The notes under the pieces are model-generated. The model was given only the letters and a program-made list of their open reading frames with translations. It had not been told where the DNA came from and did no database searches. Source: Alphaproteobacteria bacterium (GTDB lineage: Bacteria > Pseudomonadota > Alphaproteobacteria > Micropepsales > Micropepsaceae). Taken from it: a stretch of DNA of 64,000 bases. Positions 17,896 through 25,462 of the stretch are shown here, in pieces. The translations under genes were made by a program, and so were the position numbers. The stretch spans positions 1 to 64,000 of the forward strand of contig CANJIS010000011.1 of the NCBI GenBank assembly GCA_947474565.1, in the 5' to 3' direction. How positions within the stretch are numbered: position 1 is the first letter of the stretch; the number at the start of each line of letters is the position of its first letter.

Positions 17896-17965
17896 CCGCC
17901 CTTCTTTGTCTTATTGCGCGCCTCCGCGCGCGGGGCTTCAGAGAAGTCTTGTTGCCCGATCACGA
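17856..17965 (+). repeat. Duplicated ftsK 3' end (two 33-bp direct copies)
   Basis: Positions 17856-17888 (end of ftsK) and 17933-17965 match at 31 of 33 bases. Both copies encode GFREVLLPDHD followed by Arg and, in each, a stop (TGA or TAG); the two differences are synonymous. The copies are 77 bases apart and out of frame with each other. The spacer holds a perfect GCGCGC-CTCC-GCGCGC hairpin at 17916-17931. This looks like a fossil of a duplicated or replaced gene end. Confidence 0.85.
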
Positions 17966-17993
17966 CAGGTAGCCCCTGCCAAAGAAACCTATT

Positions 17994-18025
17994 AAAACTC
18001 CCGTGTCGCCGCACGGGAGTTTTTT
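17994..18025 (+). terminator. Terminator-like hairpin that contains the next gene's ribosome binding site
   Basis: AAAACTCCCGTG and CACGGGAGTTTT form a perfect 12-bp stem with a TCGCCG loop, followed by six T residues that abut the ATG at 18026. The GGGAG in the 3' arm is the only plausible Shine-Dalgarno for that gene, at six-base spacing. In an RNA reading through from ftsK, the site would be paired; a transcript starting inside the hairpin would expose it. Confidence 0.8.
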
Positions 18026-18439
18026 ATGTCCTATATCAAGGAATCTCTGGGCGATGGCGAAACCATCATCACCGAAGCCCACTTCCCCTGGATCTATAGC
18101 GCGCTGGCCTGGGCGGCGCTGATCTTTCTGGGCATCTTTGTGATCGGCATCGTGATCTTCATTGTCATGATGGTGAAGAAATGGACCACCGAGATCGGCA
18201 TCACCAGCCACCGTTTTGTGGAAAAGCGGGGCTTGATCGGCCGGCGCACCAATGAGATCGCCCTGCCGAATATCGAAGGCGTGAAAGTCGATCAAAGTGC
18301 ACTGGGCCGTATTCTGGATTACGGCACGGTGCGGATTGAAGGTACCGGCGTGGACACGGTGACCACGCCCAATATCGCTGATCCGGTGGGATTTGTTCGC
18401 GCTATACAGACGGCGAAAGAACATGCGGCCAAGGGTTAG
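18026..18439 (+). CDS. Bacterial PH-domain membrane protein
   Basis: 137 residues: two closely spaced membrane helices (about 22-53, ALAWAALIFLGIFVIGIVIF and onward), then a bacterial PH domain with TTEIGITSHRFVEKRGLIGRRTNEIAL and VKVDQSALGRILDYGTVRIEGTG. This is the usual bPH2/YdbT-like layout; function is unknown, though such proteins are often linked to membrane stress. Stop overlaps that of the convergent kinase remnant. Translation may be controlled by the hairpin just upstream. Confidence 0.88.
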   Translation: MSYIKESLGDGETIITEAHFPWIYSALAWAALIFLGIFVIGIVIFIVMMVKKWTTEIGITSHRFVEKRGLIGRRTNEIALPNIEGVKVDQSALGRILDYGTVRIEGTGVDTVTTPNIADPVGFVRAIQTAKEHAAKG

Positions 18440-20304
18440 CCGGCGGCGGCGAACTCAAGCGTATCGGCATTGATGCGCGGGAACGTCACAAAGACGCGCG
18501 TGCCCTGATCGCGGGCGCTTTCGAACCGCATCACGCCGCCATGCAGTTCAACAAAGGCGCGGGTGAGCGGCAGGCCAAGGCCCGTGCCCTCATACTTGCG
18601 CTCCAGCCGGTTATCCACCTGGCCGAATGGCTGCATCGCCACATCCATGTCTTCCGCGCTCATGCCGATGCCATTGTCGCCCACCATGACGGTGACGCCA
18701 TCGATGGTCATCTTGGCATCTAGCCAGACTTTGCCGCCGGACGGCGTGAACTTCATGGCGTTGGACAGAAGGTTGAGGAAAACCTGGCGCAGCTTGGCGG
18801 GATCGCCTTCCAGCGGCAGATGCTCGTCCAGACCAGACGCCTCAAAGGCAAGGCCGGCGCCGATGATCTGTTCTTTCACCATGGTGACGCAATCCTTCAA
18901 CACCTCGCCCATATCGGCCGGGCGGATATCGAGCATCATCTTGCCGCTTTCACTTTTGGCGAGATCGAGCACCGAATTGATCACATCCAGCAGATGCCGC
19001 CCGCTGCGCAGGATATCGCCGGAATAATCCAGATAGCGGTCATTGCCGATGACACCGAACAACTGGCCATGAATGATTTCGGAGAAGCCGATAATGGCGT
19101 TGAGCGGCGTGCGCAGCTCATGGCTCATATTGGCCAGGAAGCGGGTCTTGGCGGCGTTGGCGGCTTCGGCGGCGCGGGTGGCGCGGCGCAAGCTTTCTTC
19201 GCGTTCCTTGACCAGGGTAAAGTCCGACAACAGCATGATCGAGCCGCCATCGCTGGTGGCGCTGGCGGTGATGCGGACCCAGCGGCCATTGGCCAATTCC
19301 AGTTCGGCATGACCGGTGAGATCGGCGCCGCCCGGCTGGCTGGGGGTGACCGCAAGCTGAGTCTGGATCAACGCCAAGGCTTCGGCGAAGCGCGCGCCAC
19401 TGATCAGTGAACCAGCAATGGCGGGGAAGAAATCGCGCAGGCTCGAATTGGCCAGCACGATATGGCCATCGGGAGAAACCAGGATGACGCCTTCGCGCGA
19501 AGTCTCAAGCGCGTCAGCGAGACGGTTTTCAGCGGACAGACGCAGCGAGGTTTCGCGCATCATCATCTCGCGGATGCTGTCCTGCATCACGGTCATGGAC
19601 TTCAGCAGGGCGCTGGTTTCGTCATTGCCGCCGGAGGGAATCACGGTCTACAACTGGCCCTTGGCGATGCGGTCGGCGACCTGGGCGGCATCCGCCAAGG
19701 GACGGATGATGCGGCGGCGCAGGAACAGGGTAATGGCGGCAGCCAGCAGCAGCGCCAGCACGGTGCCGCCAATGGTAGCATATCGATAGTGGCTGACATT
19801 ATCGACGGTCTGGCGGCGGCGAACGAAAGAATGGTCCGTGTTGAGTTCAATCAGCAGGTCGAATTTTTCGTCGATCTGGGTATCCAGTTTTTCCAGCGCC
19901 CGGTGGTCGCCACGGTTGCGGACCTCGCGCCATTGCGCCACCAGCGCCTTGATCTGATGGATCAGGCGTTGTTCATCCGACGCGAAGGAGCGTTGTTCTG
20001 CAATCGCCAGATCTTCGCTGAAGGTGGTGGCGGTCTGGGCGATCTCTTCCAGGATCGCAGTTTTTTCCGCCGGATTGGTGACGGATTCGAAGCGCAGCTC
20101 GTCCAGTTGCAGTTGGGTGAAATCGGTCTGGGCGCGGGCGGCATAGTTGATCGCCATCAACGGGCCGTCGAACGTCATCACCGCCATGTCGCCGGCGGCG
20201 GAGAGAATGAAATAGCTCGTCACGCCCAGGACCGCGATAATCGCGCTCATAGCGACGAAGGCACCGAAGATACGCGTGCCGATGGAATAGCCTTGGGGCT
20301 TCAT
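18436..20304 (-). pseudogene. Hybrid-length sensor histidine kinase interrupted by one in-frame amber codon
   Basis: From the ATG at 20304: a membrane helix (ARIFGAFVAMSAIIAVLGV region), a periplasmic four-helix sensor, a second helix (TIGGTVLALLLAAAITLFL), and a HAMP domain that stops at TAG 19648-19650 after RIAKGQL. The same frame continues without any shift through the rest of HAMP, a PAS domain, HisKA (FLANMSHELRTPLNAIIGFS) and HATPase (NLLSNAMKFTP, GDNGIGM, GTGLGLPLTRAF) to 18436. Only one codon separates an intact kinase from two halves. Possible explanations are a nonsense mutation, sequencing error, suppression, or reinitiation at GTG 19644 to give a soluble kinase half. No partner regulator is adjacent. 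Confidence 0.85.
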
Positions 20305-20383
20305 CCGTCCCGAAATGCTCTAACGCATTGAAGAATATGAAGGGATTAAGTTGAGGAGCGCTTAAAACGGGCCCTGGTCCGCA

Positions 20384-20692
20384 CTACCGGACATGCACCA
20401 CCAGCCGCATTTTGGTGTGGATATGGCAGCGGACCTCGAAGGTACCGGTCTGCGGAAAGTTTTCGGTAACGTTTTCGCCCGGGTTCTTCTCGTCAGAATC
20501 GAACAGGCCGGTGACGAAAATCTGATGGATGAAAGCATCCTGGTTGGTGAAGGTGAGCGCCTCGCCTTTGGCGATCATGGCCTCAGCGGGATGGAAGGTG
20601 CGGTCGCGCTGGGTGACGGTGTGGGCGGCGTCGGCCGCCGATGCGGCCGTGGCCAGCGCGGTGAGCACCGATGCCAGCAGAATCTTTTTCAT
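20384..20692 (-). CDS. Periplasmic cupredoxin (plastocyanin-like)
   Basis: 102 residues: signal peptide (ILLASVLTALATAASA) and a small blue-copper fold with the expected ligands, His in AFIHQIF and Cys, His, Met in VRCHIHTKM near the C-terminus. The Cys-x-His-x-x-x-Met spacing fits a type 1 copper site. It probably carries electrons in the periplasm or binds copper; no partner oxidase or reductase is adjacent. Divergent from the tRNA gene. Confidence 0.82.
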   Translation of the reverse strand: MKKILLASVLTALATAASAADAAHTVTQRDRTFHPAEAMIAKGEALTFTNQDAFIHQIFVTGLFDSDEKNPGENVTENFPQTGTFEVRCHIHTKMRLVVHVR

Positions 20693-20810
20693 CGGCTACC
20701 CCCGCAAGACCTCTCAGCCGGAACAGGGTAAGCCAACCGGCTTAAGAGGCCGTAAATGATAAATCGGTGTCTTTGACAAACGATAACAATATCAATGGGA
20801 TGCAGCGGGG

Positions 20811-20839
20811 TGGACAGGCAGGGGCCAACAGCCTATATC
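20811..20839 (+). promoter_or_regulatory. Sigma70-type promoter of the initiator tRNA
   Basis: TGGACA (20811-20816), a 17-base spacer and TATATC (20834-20839) precede the tRNA by 15 bases, which fits a start a few bases before the mature 5' end. Confidence 0.6.
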
Positions 20840-20854
20840 CGCCTCCCTCCATGA

Positions 20855-20930
<76 letters not shown>

Positions 20931-20931
<1 letters not shown>

Positions 20932-20971
20932 ATAAAATAGGGCCGGTCCCAAAGACCGGCCCTATTTTATT
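20931..20971 (+). terminator. Long terminator directly at the tRNA 3' end
   Basis: An uninterrupted 18-bp inverted repeat: the 5' arm starts at the last A of CCA with AATAAAATAGGGCCGGTC, then a CCAAA loop and the perfect complement ending in TATTTTATT. It is symmetrical in its A/T flanks and so could stop transcription from both sides. The stem core GGCCGGTC matches other terminators in the window. Confidence 0.9.
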
Positions 20972-21186
20972 GCCCTAGCGACAGCGTAGGGCCTTATCGA
21001 GGCTGGAAAACACTGCTGCCCTTGTGGGGATCGGCCCTTTTTTGATGTCTGCGCGGCAGCGTACAGAAAAGCGCCGTTTGCCTTATTTTCCAAGACACAC
21101 AATAGCGATTGCTGGGGTAGGACCGCCTCGCTATAAACCGCGCCTTCACGGCGGTCATTTCCGCCGATTCGCGCGTAGGAGTGTGC

Positions 21187-21603
21187 ATGGGAATTCAGCT
21201 CCCGGCTGACTACAGGCCGTCGGAATCCGAACCTTTCATGAATGAGCGTCAGCGGGAGTATTTCCGCCGCAAGCTCAATGGATGGAAAGAGGAGATCCTC
21301 AAGGAAAGCCGCGAAACCATCCAGAATCTCCAGGCCGAGACCGTGCCCCATGCCGATCTCGCCGACCGTGCGTCCACCGAAGCGGAGCGCCAGCTGGAAC
21401 TGCGGACCCGCGACCGCCAGCGCAAGCTGATCGCCAAGATCGACGCGGCGTTGCGCCGGATCGAAGACGGCTCTTACGGTTTCTGTGAAGAGACGGGCGA
21501 GCCGATTTCGCTGAAGCGGCTGGATGCCCGGCCCATCGCCACCCTGTCCATCGAGGCGCAGGAGCGGCATGAGCGGCGCGAGAAGGTCTATCGCGACGAT
21601 TAG
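21187..21603 (+). CDS. dksA: RNA polymerase-binding transcription factor DksA
   Basis: 138 residues: a long coiled coil (about 20-100) and a C-terminal globule with GSYGFCEETGEPISLKRLDARPIATLSIEAQ. DksA enters the secondary channel of RNA polymerase and, with ppGpp, resets rRNA and amino-acid promoters. Only the first zinc-finger cysteine remains; the other three positions are Thr, Ser and Ala. This is the usual alphaproteobacterial form, expected to fold without zinc. Start at ATG 21187, with TAGGAG five bases upstream. The 215 bases before it hold only the tRNA terminator and probable promoter sequence. Confidence 0.93.
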   Translation: MGIQLPADYRPSESEPFMNERQREYFRRKLNGWKEEILKESRETIQNLQAETVPHADLADRASTEAERQLELRTRDRQRKLIAKIDAALRRIEDGSYGFCEETGEPISLKRLDARPIATLSIEAQERHERREKVYRDD

Positions 21604-21624
21604 GTCCGCTGCGCGGACCTTTTT
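21602..21624 (+). terminator. Terminator after dksA
   Basis: AGGTCCGC and GCGGACCT pair around a three-base loop, then TTTTG; the stem begins within the TAG stop of dksA. A second perfect hairpin, GCCGTGC-GAC-GCACGGC, follows about ten bases later. Confidence 0.85.
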
Positions 21625-21656
21625 GTTCGATTGCCGTGCGACGCACGGCGGGGCCC

Positions 21657-21839
21657 TTATTTCGGCTTCCAGGTTCCCTTGCCGGCATCAATCTTCGCCC
21701 AGGCCTGCTGCCGCGTCTTGGATGGACGCCGCTTTGGCAGTGGGTGATTGGCCATAGCCTGATCAGGCAATGATACCGCTTCGGGTTTCACATCGGGAAC
21801 CCGATGGGTTGGTGTTTCACCGGCAGTCAGTTTGTTCAT
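21657..21839 (-). CDS. Small basic protein of unknown function
   Basis: 60 residues from ATG 21839 (preceded by AAGGTGAG): an N-terminal linker rich in Pro and Thr, then a basic C-terminal part (PLPKRRPSKTRQQAWAKIDA, ending GTWKPK). Low complexity is limited and the ribosome binding site is good, so I think it is a real small gene. I recognise no family. An upstream in-frame ATG at 21899 is possible but has no ribosome binding site. Confidence 0.5.
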   Translation of the reverse strand: MNKLTAGETPTHRVPDVKPEAVSLPDQAMANHPLPKRRPSKTRQQAWAKIDAGKGTWKPK

Positions 21840-21933
21840 CGCGCTCACCTTTGGTCGAAAGGTGGCAGAGCGCGCCTGACTGCCGCCCCAACGCGGCATT
21901 CATTTTCAGTTCAGGATGGAACCGCGACGGCGG

Positions 21934-22437
21934 TTACCAGGGCATGATGATGTCGAAGAGCTGCGAGCCGTAACGCGGCTGCTGCACATCGCTGACCGTG
22001 CCGAGGCCGCCATACGAGACGCGGGCTTCAGCGATCTGGGCCAGATCCACGGTGTTCTTCGGGGTAATGTCCTGGCTGCGCACGATGCCGGAGATGGCGA
22101 GGTCGCGCAGTTCGTTGTTCACCCGCACCTGCTGATGGCCGGCGATCACCATGTTGCCGTTGGGCAGAACCTGGGCGATCAGCGCCGCCATGGTCATGTC
22201 GATGCTTTCCGAACGATTGATCGAACCGGCGCCGACATTTGAATTGTCCGAGCCCATCTTGACCAGGCTGCCGGGATCCATGTGGCTGGCGGGCGGCTTT
22301 TTGTTTTCATGATGGCGCAGACAAGGCGTGTGCACCTTGTATCCGGCACTTTTGAATTTTCCGGTAAAACCACCCCACACCCAGGGACCGGTGAACGCGC
22401 CGTGGATCATGACCACCGGCGGTTTCTTGGCCGTCAT
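21934..22437 (-). pseudogene. Chimera: alpha/beta-hydrolase N-terminus fused in frame to FlgH C-terminus
   Basis: From ATG 22437 (overlapping the rppH stop as ATGA) the first 50 or so residues read as the start of an alpha/beta hydrolase (VVMIHGAFTGPWVWGGF, with the oxyanion HGAF motif). From about 22290 the frame is the C-terminal half of the flagellar L-ring protein FlgH: GAGSINRSESIDM, IAQVLPNGNMVIAGHQQVRV, IAEARVSYGG and DVQQPRYGSQLFDII. The hydrolase lacks its nucleophile elbow and the FlgH part lacks its lipoprotein signal, so neither function should survive. An in-frame deletion or an assembly join would both give this; no flagellar neighbours are present. Confidence 0.8.
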
Positions 22438-22901
22438 GGCGCCAGACCGCGAAAGACCTTCAGCACCGCAGCATAGCTGTCGCGCTTGAACGGCACGATC
22501 AGTTCCGGCAGCGCATCCATATCCACCCATTTCCATTCGGCGAATTCTGGTTCATGGGTGCTGATGTCGATGTCGCGATCTTCACCCAGAAAGCGCAGCG
22601 CAAACCATTTCTGGCGTTGACCGCGATATCGGCCGTGAAACGCGATGCCGATCAGATGCGGCGGCAGGTCGTATGTGACCCAGTCTTCCATCTCGGCGAT
22701 GATTTCGGCCTTGCCGGTGCCGGTCTCTTCTTTCAATTCCCGCAGCGCGGCGGTGCGCGGCTCTTCACCGGCATCAATGCCGCCCTGCGGCATCTGCCAG
22801 CCTTCCACCGTCTGGTCGATGCGCTTGCCGACAAAAACCTGACCGCGGCCGTTAAGCAGCATCAAGCCGACGCAGGGACGATAAGGAAGATCGGAGGACA
22901 T
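22434..22901 (-). CDS. rppH: RNA pyrophosphohydrolase
   Basis: 155 residues of the Nudix family in RppH/IalA form: YRPCVGLMLLNGRGQVFVGKR at the start, WQMPQGGIDAGEEPRTAALR with the Nudix box (GGIDAG to EETGT), and a C-terminal W-x-W-V segment (EWKWVDMDALPELIVPFKR). It removes pyrophosphate from mRNA 5' ends, licensing RNase E decay. Ends in a four-base overlap with the chimera and sits just downstream of the deacetylase-like gene; the ctpA-deacetylase-rppH order is common in alphaproteobacteria. Confidence 0.93.
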   Translation of the reverse strand: MSSDLPYRPCVGLMLLNGRGQVFVGKRIDQTVEGWQMPQGGIDAGEEPRTAALRELKEETGTGKAEIIAEMEDWVTYDLPPHLIGIAFHGRYRGQRQKWFALRFLGEDRDIDISTHEPEFAEWKWVDMDALPELIVPFKRDSYAAVLKVFRGLAP

Positions 22902-22912
22902 TCAGGCGCGCT

Positions 22913-23959
22913 TTATTGTTTGGGCGCGCTCACTATGGCCGATACCGGCACCAGAACAAAGCCCCGGCCTTGCAGGCCTTTCGACCAGGCGGCGATGCGG
23001 TCCACCGTCACCGGATACAGAAAGCCGGAGCCGATGGCGCTGCCATGGGTGCGGGCTTCTTCTTCCAGTGCGGAAAGACGGCGGTCAATTTCCAGCGCAG
23101 TCTGGATGCTGTCCAATGTCTCATTGGCCTGCGCGAAGGGCGTGGCGGTGGAAGCGGCCGACTGCGGAGCGACGGACTGGCTTGCGGCGCCATTGTCATA
23201 GAAATAAAGCCCGTGGCGGGCGAGATACGTCATCGCCGGTGACAGCGCGCCGCTATTCGACAGGAAGCGCTGGCCCAGAAGACTGGTCACGCCGGCATAG
23301 CCGGTGAAACGCGACAGGGTCCAGGTCAACCGCTGAAGATTGGAATTCTCATCCACACCCGTGCGAAGCGTGTGAGGGCCGGGATCGCTGTCAGGAAAAT
23401 CAAACGGTTCCATCGGCACTTCCAGCACCACTTCATGGCCGAACTGGCGTGCCTGACTTACCCAGTGCTGAACATCACCGGCATAAGGCGCAAAGCCCAG
23501 CGTCACGCCGGCGGGCAGGCTTGCGAGCGCGGCGGTGGTGGATTTGGCGCTGATGCCCAATCCCGAAACCACGATGGCGATACGGAATTTTCCGGCCGTT
23601 GCCGGCGCGGCATACACCATCATGGGCTTGCGGCCGTCATCGGCGATGCGCGGCAACGGACCTTGGGGAGAATTTTCAATGAGAGCCGGATCGGCGACCA
23701 GCGCACTGCCGGCGTAAATCACTTTGTCGATCACCACGGGCGGCGGAAGCGCATCGGCAGTGGGGCCAAGTCTTGCGGCCGGTTTGGATTCGATGAGCCC
23801 ATCCAGGCTGAGGCTCACGCTGGGCTGGCGCGCATGGCCGAGCAAGGTGATGACGAGGGCCCCGGCGGTCAGGGTGCAAAAGAAGAAAGCAGCGCTGAAG
23901 GCCAGCGCGCGGGCGGCAAAAGGCGCCCGTGTTTCCGATGTGAAAGCGGTCTCGGCCAT
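22913..23959 (-). CDS. Divergent polysaccharide deacetylase family protein
   Basis: 348 residues: one N-terminal membrane helix (AFSAAFFFCTLTAGALVITLL), a linker, then a NodB-like barrel in the divergent (YibQ/DUF610) form with RIAIVVSGLGIS, VTLGFAPYAG, EVVLEVPMEPFD and a C-terminal AIGSGFLYPVTVDRI. The family sits next to envC and ctpA in many proteobacteria and is thought to act on the cell wall; activity is not established. It has lost the plain metal-binding Asp-Asp of classical deacetylases (VSGLG here). Confidence 0.85.
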   Translation of the reverse strand: MAETAFTSETRAPFAARALAFSAAFFFCTLTAGALVITLLGHARQPSVSLSLDGLIESKPAARLGPTADALPPPVVIDKVIYAGSALVADPALIENSPQGPLPRIADDGRKPMMVYAAPATAGKFRIAIVVSGLGISAKSTTAALASLPAGVTLGFAPYAGDVQHWVSQARQFGHEVVLEVPMEPFDFPDSDPGPHTLRTGVDENSNLQRLTWTLSRFTGYAGVTSLLGQRFLSNSGALSPAMTYLARHGLYFYDNGAASQSVAPQSAASTATPFAQANETLDSIQTALEIDRRLSALEEEARTHGSAIGSGFLYPVTVDRIAAWSKGLQGRGFVLVPVSAIVSAPKQ

Positions 23960-24000
23960 GGGCCAAAAGTTAACGGGGTACGGTTACTGGTTGGTTAATA

Positions 24001-24080
24001 ACCCCCTCTGGCTTCGCTGGCCCGAGGGCCAGCTACGCCATCTCCCCCTTCCAGGCGCTTCGCGCCGAAGGGGGGGGGCG
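24001..24080 (-). repeat. GC-rich palindromic intergenic element, copy A
   Basis: Between the deacetylase-like gene and ctpA lies a stretch with two nested hairpins: CTGGCCCGAGGGCCAG and CCCCCTTC...GCGC-TTC-GCGC...GAAGGGGG, ending in nine G residues. Its CTTCGCTGGC, GGCCAGCTACGCCA and CTCCCC blocks recur in the same order in the element inside lptE (37070-37176). Confidence 0.65.
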
Positions 24081-24101
24081 GGCCTGTGCAGGCTGCAAAG
24101 A

Positions 24102-24130
24102 AAAAAGGCGCCCACGAGGAGCGCCTTTTT
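24102..24130 (-). terminator. Terminator after ctpA
   Basis: AAAAAGGCGC and GCGCCTTTTT pair around a nine-base loop, about 20 bases beyond the ctpA stop on the minus strand. A/T tracts on both sides make it symmetrical. Confidence 0.85.
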
Positions 24131-24148
24131 CGCCGATAGGATCGAGAC

Positions 24149-25462
24149 TTACTGCTTGGTGGCAGCGGGCGCTTCGGGCTTGGTGGTGGCCGAGGCGACC
24201 GTCATTTTGCCGTTGAGCAGGTCCAGCGCATAGGAGAGCTGGAAGTCGTCATACTTCTTGCCCGGGGCGGGGCTGATCACGGGCCCCGGCTTGCGTGTGA
24301 GCGGCTCGCCCACCAGATGGCCCGGCAGGTCGGCTTCCGAAGGCCGCGCGATCTTGGGAATGTTGGCTTCATCGCCCTGCGACACCAGAATGTCGGGCAG
24401 GATGCCCTGGGCCTGAATGGTGTGGCCGGACGGCGTGAAGTAACGCGCCGTGGTCAGGCGCAGCGCACCACCGCCATCACCCAGCGGAATGATGGTCTGC
24501 ACCGAGCCTTTGCCGAAGCTGGTCACGCCGACAACCGTGGCGCGCTTGTGATCCTGCAGCGCGCCGGAAACGATTTCCGAAGCCGAGGCGGTACCGGCAT
24601 TGATCAGAATGACAACCGGCTTGCCGTTGGTGACGTCGCCCTTCTTGGCGTCATAGCGCTGCGTGTCTTCCGGATGGCGGCCGCGGGTGGAGACGATCTG
24701 GCCGCTGGTGAGGAAGTCGTCTGAAACCTGGATCGCCTGATCCAGCAAGCCGCCGGGATTGTTGCGCAGATCGAGCACGTATCCCTTGAGGCCGGGGCCG
24801 ATGGTCTTCTGCAATTCGCGCACGCCCTTTTCCAGGCCTGCGGCAGTCTGCTCATTGAAGCCCGGCATGCGGATATAGCCGATATCGCCTTCGCGGCGCC
24901 ATGTGGTGGCGTCCACCTGAACATTGGCGCGTTCCAGCGTCACGTCGAAAGGCTTCTTCTCGCCTTCGCGCAGAATGGTGAGCGTGATCTTCTTGCCGAC
25001 GGGGCCGCGCATCTTGTCGATGGCATCATTCAGCGGCAGGCCTTGGATCGAACTGCCGTCAATGCCGGCGATGCGGTCGCCCGACTTGATGCCGGCGCGG
25101 GCGGCGGGCGTGCCGTCAATCGGGGAGATCACTTTGATCAACCCGTCTTCCTGGGTGACTTCGATGCCGACGCCGCCGAACTGGCCGCGCGTGGTGACCT
25201 GCATGTCGCCATAGGCCTTGGTGTCCATATAGCTGGAATGCGGGTCGAGGCTGGAGACCATGCCCTGAATGGCGTTGTCGATCAGATCGCCGTCCTGCAC
25301 CGGGCGCACATAATTGGCGCGCACGCGTTCGAATGCGTCGGAGAAGAGACTGAGCTTGCGATACGTGTTGCTGTCATTCGCGCCATGCGCCGCCGACACC
25401 ACGCCGAGCGCGATGCCGAAACCCGCCACCATCCCGCTGCCGATCAGTGCAAACTTTCTCAT
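24149..25462 (-). CDS. ctpA: Carboxy-terminal processing protease (S41)
   Basis: 437 residues: N-terminal signal or anchor, a PDZ domain (about 90-165, GVGIEVTQEDGLIKV to DGSSIQGLP), and the S41 core with the Ser-Lys dyad Ser293 (NAGTASASEI) and Lys318 (TSFGKGSVQT). It is a periplasmic tail-specific protease that in Gram-negatives trims cell-wall hydrolases and lipoproteins. Overlaps envC by four bases (ATGA), so the two are coupled; the C-terminal Ala/Thr tail is disordered. Confidence 0.95.
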   Translation of the reverse strand: MRKFALIGSGMVAGFGIALGVVSAAHGANDSNTYRKLSLFSDAFERVRANYVRPVQDGDLIDNAIQGMVSSLDPHSSYMDTKAYGDMQVTTRGQFGGVGIEVTQEDGLIKVISPIDGTPAARAGIKSGDRIAGIDGSSIQGLPLNDAIDKMRGPVGKKITLTILREGEKKPFDVTLERANVQVDATTWRREGDIGYIRMPGFNEQTAAGLEKGVRELQKTIGPGLKGYVLDLRNNPGGLLDQAIQVSDDFLTSGQIVSTRGRHPEDTQRYDAKKGDVTNGKPVVILINAGTASASEIVSGALQDHKRATVVGVTSFGKGSVQTIIPLGDGGGALRLTTARYFTPSGHTIQAQGILPDILVSQGDEANIPKIARPSEADLPGHLVGEPLTRKPGPVISPAPGKKYDDFQLSYALDLLNGKMTVASATTKPEAPAATKQ

